DNA of 8,603 nucleotides from Parcubacteria group bacterium (lineage in GTDB: Bacteria; Patescibacteriota; Minisyncoccia; Minisyncoccales; JAGUVE01), in the NCBI GenBank assembly GCA_020063075.1, contig JAGUVE010000015.1, positions 1 to 8,603 on the forward strand, in the 5' to 3' direction. How positions within the stretch are numbered: the stretch's first letter is position 1; each line of letters opens with the position of its first letter. The notes beneath the pieces are model-generated. The model worked only from the letters and a program-made list of their open reading frames with translations. It did not search any database and was not told the origin of the DNA. The position numbers and the translations under genes were made by a program. Below, one piece after another: positions 4,926-8,603 of this stretch.

Positions 4926-5339
4926 ATGGCTATTTTAATGCCAAAAAAAGTTAAACACCGGAAATGGCAAAAAGGAAGGTCAAAAGGAACGGAAAACAGG
5001 GGAACTGAGCTGACCTTTGGCAGTTATGGCTTAAAATCGCTGGAAACAAAATGGATTTCAGCCAGACAAATTGAAGCCGCAAGAAGGGCAATTCTTAGGT
5101 ATCTGAAAAAAGGAGGAAAACTCTGGATTAGAATTTTTCCCGACAAGCCAATCAGCAGAAAAGGCGTTGAGGTTCCGATGGGCGGAGGAAAGGGGTCGGT
5201 TGAATTTTATGCTTTTCCAATAAAGCCGGGCAGGATGATTTTTGAGTTAGAGGGAGTGAAAGAGGAAATAGCCAGGGAAGCGCTAAAAATGGCGACCGAC
5301 AAATTGCCAATAAAAACAAAATTTATTAAACACCGATAA
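4926..5339 (+). CDS. rplP: 50S ribosomal protein L16
   Basis: L16 of 137 residues: [16 protein letters not shown] (6-21), [47 protein letters not shown] (43-77), the glycine loop [15 protein letters not shown] (81-95) and [12 protein letters not shown] near the end. L16 binds near the A site and 5S rRNA and is a late-assembly protein. By ungapped comparison with E. coli ([12 protein letters not shown]) the hydroxylated Arg81 is Pro84 here. MAILMPKK offers a second Met at residue 5 (4938) that matches the usual MxxPK start. The longer form is given because its ATG is nearest the rpsC stop. A 93-base repeat-bearing gap follows. Confidence 0.97.
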   Translation: MAILMPKKVKHRKWQKGRSKGTENRGTELTFGSYGLKSLETKWISARQIEAARRAILRYLKKGGKLWIRIFPDKPISRKGVEVPMGGGKGSVEFYAFPIKPGRMIFELEGVKEEIAREALKMATDKLPIKTKFIKHR

Positions 5340-5340
5340 A

Positions 5341-5427
5341 TACTGATTTAAGCGGATTTATGCGGATAATTCCTATAAGGCTCAATATTATCAGCATAAA
5401 TCAGTTAAAATCAGCATAAATCAGCGG
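5341..5427 (+). repeat. 10-base-period repeat, copy 2, with inverted partner, between rplP and rpmC
   Basis: The right arm 5388-5424 matches 779-815 before rplC at 35 of 37 positions and ends 8 bases before the rpmC ATG. The left arm 5341-5369 is an inverted copy: its reverse complement matches 5388-5416 at 24 of 29 positions (one more is a G-U wobble). The two arms around an 18-base spacer (5370-5387) could form a long imperfect hairpin. Almost the whole rplP-rpmC gap is this element. The 10-base unit is ATCMGCWWAA. Confidence 0.85.
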
Positions 5428-5432
5428 CATTT

Positions 5433-5657
5433 ATGAAAATAGCTGAATTACGACAAAAATCCAAATCGGAATTAGAAAAAATTTTAAAAGACGACCATGA
5501 AAGATTGCGTCAATTAAGATTTGACTTGGTTTCTGGCAAAGTAAAAAATGTCAAAGAAATTAGAGAAATAAAAAAAGATATCGCCAGAATATTAACTCTA
5601 ATACGAACTTCCCATTTCGGAGAGGGGTCGGGAGAACCCGCAGGTTCTTCCGTGTAG
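5433..5657 (+). CDS. rpmC: 50S ribosomal protein L29 with repeat-derived C-terminal tail
   Basis: Residues 1-58 are a normal L29: MKIAELRQKSKSELEKIL, HERLRQLRFDLVSGKVKNV and EIREIKKDIARILTLIR, the two long helices of the family. L29 sits beside L23 at the tunnel exit and helps form the SRP and trigger-factor binding surface. The usual length is 60-70. The last 16 residues (TSHFGEGSGEPAGSSV) leave the family pattern, are glycine/serine-rich, and are encoded by the same palindromic DNA that encodes the L4 tail, read in a different frame. The TAG stop lies inside that element. There is no Shine-Dalgarno; the 10-base-period repeat precedes the ATG. Confidence 0.95.
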   Translation: MKIAELRQKSKSELEKILKDDHERLRQLRFDLVSGKVKNVKEIREIKKDIARILTLIRTSHFGEGSGEPAGSSV

Positions 5658-5662
5658 GAAAA
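5602..5662 (+). repeat. Dispersed palindromic element, copy B, over the 3' end of rpmC
   Basis: TCGGAGAGGGGTCGGGA (5617-5633) is identical to 2186-2202, and the match continues to 5662 (38 of 46). GGGAGAACC (5630-5638) and GGTTCTTCC (5643-5651) pair around CGCA with one G-U wobble, extendable by C5629-G5652. The wobble position is a G-C pair in copy A. It supplies the L29 tail and its stop codon. Confidence 0.8.
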
Positions 5663-5680
5663 TATATTAGCACTATTGTT

Positions 5681-5701
5681 CAGAAATTTGAAAAATTTCT
5701 G
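5681..5701 (+). other. Hairpin immediately before rpsQ
   Basis: CAGAAATTT (5681-5689) and AAATTTCTG (5693-5701) are exact reverse complements around a GAA loop. It ends 7 bases before the rpsQ ATG, where a ribosome-binding site would be expected. It has no T run and so is a poor terminator. It might affect rpsQ translation, or be another small palindrome. Confidence 0.55.
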
Positions 5702-5708
5702 AAAATTT

Positions 5709-5942
5709 ATGAGCAAAAAACAATTAACAGGAACAGTTGTATCGGATAAAATGCAAAAGACGGTTGTGGTTGAAGTGGAATCGGTAAAAAAACACCCCCT
5801 GTATAAAAGGAGATATAAGTTTCACAAAAAATATAAAGCTCACGACGAGAAAAAAGAATATAAAACGGGAGATAAGGTTTTAATTGAAGAATGCCGACCC
5901 ATAAGTAAAGATAAGCGATGGAGAGTAATTAAAAAATTGTAA
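5709..5942 (+). CDS. rpsQ: 30S ribosomal protein S17
   Basis: S17 of 77 residues with the OB-fold pattern [21 protein letters not shown] (4-24), [19 protein letters not shown] (29-47), [22 protein letters not shown] (53-74). The HDE element and the SKxKRW motif are family signatures. S17 is a primary 16S rRNA binder in the 30S body. Length is typical (about 80-85). It follows a 51-base gap containing a hairpin and is one base before rplN. No Shine-Dalgarno is visible. Confidence 0.97.
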   Translation: MSKKQLTGTVVSDKMQKTVVVEVESVKKHPLYKRRYKFHKKYKAHDEKKEYKTGDKVLIEECRPISKDKRWRVIKKL

Positions 5943-5943
5943 T

Positions 5944-6315
5944 ATGATCCAACCTCGAACAATGTTAAAAGTTGCCGATAACACTGGAGCTAAAATTATT
6001 CAATGCGCCAGAGTTTTAGACGGCTCCAATAAAAAATATGCCCAAATCGGAGATGTGATTGTGGGCACCGTAAAGGAAGCCGAACCGAGGAGGGCAGTCA
6101 AAAAGCACGACGTGGTAAAAGCAGTTATTATCAGGCAAAAGAAAAATTTCAGGAGAAGAGACGGCACTTACATTAGATTTGATGACAATGCCTGCGTGAT
6201 ACTGGAGGGGAAAACAAAGGACCCAAAGGGAGGTAGAATCCTGGGGCCCATGGCAAGAGAAATCAAAGAAAAAGGATTTGAAAAAGTAGCGGCTTTAGCC
6301 GAAGAATTGATATGA
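5944..6315 (+). CDS. rplN: 50S ribosomal protein L14
   Basis: L14 of 123 residues, the typical length. [20 protein letters not shown] opens the protein, [10 protein letters not shown] and [12 protein letters not shown] follow, then [15 protein letters not shown] and the C-terminal [18 protein letters not shown]14 is at the subunit interface, forms an intersubunit bridge and is the binding site of the silencing factor RsfS. PKGGRI stands where PRGTRI is usual, a mild change. Its TGA stop overlaps the rplX start (ATGA at 6312-6315), which shows TGA is a stop codon here and suggests coupled translation. Confidence 0.98.
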   Translation: MIQPRTMLKVADNTGAKIIQCARVLDGSNKKYAQIGDVIVGTVKEAEPRRAVKKHDVVKAVIIRQKKNFRRRDGTYIRFDDNACVILEGKTKDPKGGRILGPMAREIKEKGFEKVAALAEELI

Positions 6316-6617
6316 AAATTAAAAAGGGCGACACAATTTTAGTAATTTACGGAAAATATCGCGCAAAGACAGGGAAAGTTTTGAGGGCTTTCCCGAAAGG
6401 AAATAAAATTTTGGTTGAAGGAGTGAATATCGTCAAAAAACATCAAAAACCGAGGAAGTCGGGTGAAAAAGGGCAAGTCATTGAGATGCCGTCTCCGATT
6501 AATGTTTCCGGAGTGAAGTTGATTTGTCCAAAATGCGGAAAGGCGACCAGGGTTGGCTATAAAATTGTTAATAATAAAAAATTTAGAATATGCAAGAAAT
6601 GTAGTCAGGAGATATGA
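6312..6617 (+). CDS. rplX: 50S ribosomal protein L24, zinc-finger type
   Basis: L24 of 101 residues. The KOW region is [45 protein letters not shown] (1-45). A C-terminal pair CPKC (72-75) and CKKC (94-97) forms a four-cysteine zinc-ribbon pattern seen in many bacterial L24 proteins. L24 is an assembly initiator that ends up near the tunnel exit. It overlaps the end of rplN by 4 bases, ends with TGA, and is followed by 31 AT-rich bases before rplE that contain eight T's in a row directly before the start codon. Confidence 0.97.
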   Translation: MKIKKGDTILVIYGKYRAKTGKVLRAFPKGNKILVEGVNIVKKHQKPRKSGEKGQVIEMPSPINVSGVKLICPKCGKATRVGYKIVNNKKFRICKKCSQEI

Positions 6618-6648
6618 CAAAATCTCTAATCTAATTTTAATTTTTTTT

Positions 6649-7206
6649 ATGCTTAGATTAAAAGATAAATATCAAAAAGAGGTTATCCCTGAAATGATGA
6701 AGGGGTTTGGCTATAAAAACAAGATGGCTGTTCCCAAAGTTGAGAAAATCATTGTTAACACCGGTTTTGGGAAGCTGGTGTCGGGAAAAAGCGCTGATGA
6801 GCAAAAAAAAATTTGGGGAGCGGTATTAAATGATTTAACCCTGATTGTAGGTCAGAAGCCAATTTTAACTAAAGCAAAAAAATCTATTGCCGGATTCAAA
6901 ACAAGAATTGGACTGCCAATCGGAGCAATGGTATCCTTGAGAAATAGAAGAATGTATGATTTTTTAGACAGATTAATTAATATTGCTATTCCGCGGTCTC
7001 GCGACTTTCAAGGCATAGATGCAAAATCAATTGATAAAGGAGGAAATTTGACCATCGGAGTCAAGGAACACATTTCCTTTCCCGAAATATTGCCGGAGAA
7101 AGCAAAAAATATCTTTGGACTGGAGGTAACAATTGTAACCAATGCAAAAAATAGAGCAGAGGGAATAGAATTATTTAAACTACTGGGTTTCCCGATAAAA
7201 TCATAA
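6649..7206 (+). CDS. rplE: 50S ribosomal protein L5
   Basis: L5 of 185 residues, starting at the ATG at 6649 (MLRLKDKYQKEVIPEMMKGF). An in-frame ATG at 6553 would overlap rplX by 65 bases and add 32 residues unlike L5, so it is rejected. Signatures are VPKVEKIIVNTGFGK, GQKPILTKAKKSIAGFKTRIGLPIGAMVSLR, MYDFLDRLINIAIPRSRDFQGI and NLTIGVKEHISFPEI. L5 binds 5S rRNA and touches P-site tRNA and S13 in the bridge between subunits. The usual length is about 179. The start is preceded by an eight-T run and no Shine-Dalgarno. It is 3 bases before rpsN. Confidence 0.97.
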   Translation: MLRLKDKYQKEVIPEMMKGFGYKNKMAVPKVEKIIVNTGFGKLVSGKSADEQKKIWGAVLNDLTLIVGQKPILTKAKKSIAGFKTRIGLPIGAMVSLRNRRMYDFLDRLINIAIPRSRDFQGIDAKSIDKGGNLTIGVKEHISFPEILPEKAKNIFGLEVTIVTNAKNRAEGIELFKLLGFPIKS

Positions 7207-7209
7207 ATT

Positions 7210-7395
7210 ATGGCAACAAAAGCTCAAATAGCAAAATCAAAGAAAAAACCTAAATTTTCCACCCGTGTCGTGAGAAGATGTTTCCGTTGCGGTCGAAAAA
7301 GAGGCTATATGCGCGATTTCGGACTTTGCCGGATTTGTTTTAGGGAAATGGCGAATGAAGGTTTGATACCCGGAGTTAAGAAATCATCATGGTAG
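7210..7395 (+). CDS. rpsN: 30S ribosomal protein S14, zinc-binding (type Z)
   Basis: The short 61-residue S14, with CFRC (24-27) and CRIC (40-43) forming the four-cysteine zinc site and the family patterns [24 protein letters not shown] and [10 protein letters not shown] at the end. S14 is a late-binding protein of the 30S head near S3 and S10. E. coli has the longer non-zinc type; type Z is widespread in other phyla. It follows rplE by 3 bases and is followed by a 105-base repeat-like gap. Confidence 0.98.
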   Translation: MATKAQIAKSKKKPKFSTRVVRRCFRCGRKRGYMRDFGLCRICFREMANEGLIPGVKKSSW

Positions 7396-7487
7396 CGATG
7401 AACAACGAATATCCCGCTACGGCGAGCGAAGCGAGTGTTAGAAACCGAGGATTTCTAGGGAGCGAGCCGAAGGAGAGCGACCTAACT
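7392..7487 (+). repeat. Repeat-like element C filling the rpsN-rpsH gap
   Basis: The gap is more G-C-rich than its surroundings and structured. GTAGCG (7392-7397) is complementary to CGCTAC (7415-7420), and TAGAAA (7439-7444) to TTTCTA (7452-7457). Its last part, 7462-7487, closely matches 2235-2261 at the end of rplD, including an identical GAGCGACCTAACT. GCGAGCGAAGCGAG at 7422-7435 is a low-complexity stretch of the same style. The element ends 13 bases before the rpsH ATG. No gene is seen in the gap. Confidence 0.6.
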
Positions 7488-7500
7488 TTGTAATACCACT

Positions 7501-7887
7501 ATGGATCCAATTTCAAATATGTTAACCGCGATAAGAAACGCTTTGGCAGTAAGGCGGCCAAATGTGTCTTTTCCCTTTTCTAAACTTAAATATGAAATCG
7601 GGGAACTTTTGAAAAAACAGGGTTTTGTTGAAAAGGTGGAGAAAAAAGGGAGAGTAAAAAAAATTATTGAGGTTACCTTAAAATACGAAAACGGAATCCC
7701 GTCTATTTCCGGATTGAAACGGATTTCAAAACCGGGCCAAAGAATTTATCTTCCTTATAAAAAAATAAAAAAGGTCAAAGGCGGCTACGGGATTTATATA
7801 ATTTCAACATCAAAGGGCGGGTTGACGACAGACAAAGAAGCCAGAAAACAAAAAATAGGGGGAGAATTAATTTGTGAAGTGTGGTAA
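7501..7887 (+). CDS. rpsH: 30S ribosomal protein S8
   Basis: S8 of 128 residues: MDPISNMLTAIRNAL at the start, FPFSKLKYEIGELLKKQGF, then the C-terminal RISKPGQRIY, GYGIYIISTSKGGLTTDKEARKQKIGGELICEVW, including the STSKG motif that contacts 16S rRNA helix 21. S8 is a primary binder of 16S rRNA, and in E. coli it represses the spc operon through an rplE-region mRNA site. No obvious S8-type target hairpin was recognised near rplE here. The start lacks a Shine-Dalgarno and follows the repeat-like gap. There are 4 bases to rplF. Confidence 0.97.
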   Translation: MDPISNMLTAIRNALAVRRPNVSFPFSKLKYEIGELLKKQGFVEKVEKKGRVKKIIEVTLKYENGIPSISGLKRISKPGQRIYLPYKKIKKVKGGYGIYIISTSKGGLTTDKEARKQKIGGELICEVW

Positions 7888-7891
7888 GCAT

Positions 7892-8437
7892 ATGTCTCGT
7901 GTAGGGAAAAAACCAATATTAATACCGCAAGGAGTAGAAGTCAAAATAGAAGGTCAAAAAATCAGGGTTATAGGCCAAAAAGGCGAGCTTTCTATCAATG
8001 TTCGGCCTGAAATTAAGGTTGAATTTAAAGAGGATAAAATTTTTATTGTTCCCCAAGCTGAAACAAAAAAAACAAAAGCATTTTGGGGCTTAACGAGAGT
8101 TTTATTATCAAATATGGTCAGAGGGATAAAGGAGGGTTATGAAAAAAAATTGCAAATTGAAGGCATAGGTTATCGGGCCGCTTTAGAAGGAAATAACTTG
8201 GTTCTCTTCGTTGGTTTTAGCCACCCTGTTAAAATTGAAGCTCCAGCAGGAATAAAATTTTCAATTGAAAAAAATATTATCACTGTTTCAGGAATCGATA
8301 AAGGATTAGTCGGCCAGACGGCGGCAAAGATAAGAAGGGCTCAGCCGCCGGAACCATATAAAGGAAAAGGAATAAGATATTTTGGAGAAATAATCAGAAA
8401 AAAAGTGGGAAAAAAGGCAGTAACAACCACAGGATAA
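7892..8437 (+). CDS. rplF: 50S ribosomal protein L6
   Basis: L6 of 181 residues from the ATG at 7892, where the family start [17 protein letters not shown] begins. An in-frame ATG at 7874 inside rpsH would add only six residues and is rejected. The two L6 domains are visible: [31 protein letters not shown] in the middle and [30 protein letters not shown] towards the end. L6 lies near the sarcin-ricin loop and the factor-binding site. Length is typical (about 177). It is 4 bases after rpsH and 1 base before rplR. Confidence 0.97.
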   Translation: MSRVGKKPILIPQGVEVKIEGQKIRVIGQKGELSINVRPEIKVEFKEDKIFIVPQAETKKTKAFWGLTRVLLSNMVRGIKEGYEKKLQIEGIGYRAALEGNNLVLFVGFSHPVKIEAPAGIKFSIEKNIITVSGIDKGLVGQTAAKIRRAQPPEPYKGKGIRYFGEIIRKKVGKKAVTTTG

Positions 8438-8438
8438 T

Positions 8439-8603
8439 ATGTTAAATAAACAAGAAAAAAGACAGAGGCGCCACAGGCGCGTAAGAGCAAAGGTTATTGG
8501 TACAGCTAAAGTTCCGCGGCTTTGTGTTTTTCGTTCAGCAAAACATATTTACGCCCAATTGATAGACGATGAAAAGAATAAGACAATTTTGAGCGCAAGC
8601 GAT
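8439..8603 (+). CDS. rplR: 50S ribosomal protein L18, N-terminal part (3' end outside window)
   Basis: The first 55 residues are visible and run off the window in frame. [21 protein letters not shown] is the basic arm that binds 5S rRNA, and [31 protein letters not shown] matches the start of the L18 fold (RLxVFRSxxHIYAQ). L18 forms the 5S rRNA complex with L5 in the central protuberance. Position after rplF is the normal spc order, so rpsE is expected next. A short AGGA at 8431-8434 lies 4 bases before the ATG, too close for a good Shine-Dalgarno. Confidence 0.95.
   Translation, partial: MLNKQEKRQRRHRRVRAKVIGTAKVPRLCVFRSAKHIYAQLIDDEKNKTILSASD

Noticed and set aside
5600..5657. Frameshift explanation for the odd L29 tail
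   Set aside because: The L29 core is complete before the tail, the tail DNA matches the repeat in rplD, and no other frame continues an L29-like sequence.
6312..6617. Alternative genetic code with TGA as glycine, as in some CPR lineages
   Set aside because: TGA ends rplN and rplX at the expected family lengths, and no in-frame TGA occurs inside any of the conserved genes.
6553..6648. Upstream ATG giving L5 a 32-residue extension overlapping rplX
   Set aside because: The overlap lies in the other frame of the L24 zinc-ribbon coding sequence and the residues do not match L5. MLRLKDKY at 6649 is the expected start.
7874..7891. Alternative L6 start six codons upstream
   Set aside because: It lies inside rpsH and adds [14 protein letters not shown] at 7892 is the standard L6 start.

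Overview
The window is a contiguous run of ribosomal protein genes, all on the + strand. It begins in the 3' end of tuf (EF-Tu) and continues rpsJ-rplC-rplD-rplW-rplB-rpsS-rplV-rpsC-rplP-rpmC-rpsQ-rplN-rplX-rplE-rpsN-rpsH-rplF-rplR, with rplR cut by the window edge. This is the standard bacterial str-end / S10 / spc order with no genes inserted or missing. It is ordinary core-genome content, and no new protein system is visible. The base composition is AT-rich, TGA acts as a normal stop (rplN, rplX), S14 is the short zinc-binding form, L2 has a short N terminus, and L22 and L23 carry lysine-rich extensions. Together these suggest a Candidate Phyla Radiation (Patescibacteria) bacterium, probably Parcubacteria-like. 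That placement is an inference from protein style, not a database match.

Layout: tuf and rpsJ (2-640) look like the end of a str-type unit. A 181-base gap (641-821) holds an AT-rich hairpin, a promoter candidate, a terminator/attenuator-like hairpin and a 10-base-period repeat ending just before rplC. A 110-base gap (1419-1528) between rplC and rplD holds three consecutive hairpins. From rplD to rplP (1529-5339) genes are 1-5 bases apart. A 93-base gap (5340-5432) holds a second copy of the 10-base-period repeat together with an inverted copy, ending 8 bases before rpmC. After rpmC and a 51-base gap with another hairpin, genes are again tightly packed from rpsQ to rplR, apart from 31 bases before rplE and a 105-base repeat-like gap before rpsH. 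No stretch over 300 bases lacks a gene.

The proteins are early-assembly and functional-core components of both subunits: S10, S3, S14, S19 of the 30S head; S17 and S8 of the 30S body; L2, L3, L4 and L16 near the peptidyl-transferase region; L22, L23, L24 and L29 at the tunnel exit; L5 and L18 with 5S rRNA. Co-transcription would supply them together.

The most interesting content is non-protein. Small dispersed palindromic DNA elements sit in gaps and also run into the 3' ends of rplD and rpmC, where the same DNA is read in different frames to make unrelated C-terminal tails on L4 and L29. Several proteins at the polypeptide exit (L22, L23, L29) carry extra tails. Almost none of the genes has a recognisable Shine-Dalgarno sequence; rpsS is the clear exception.
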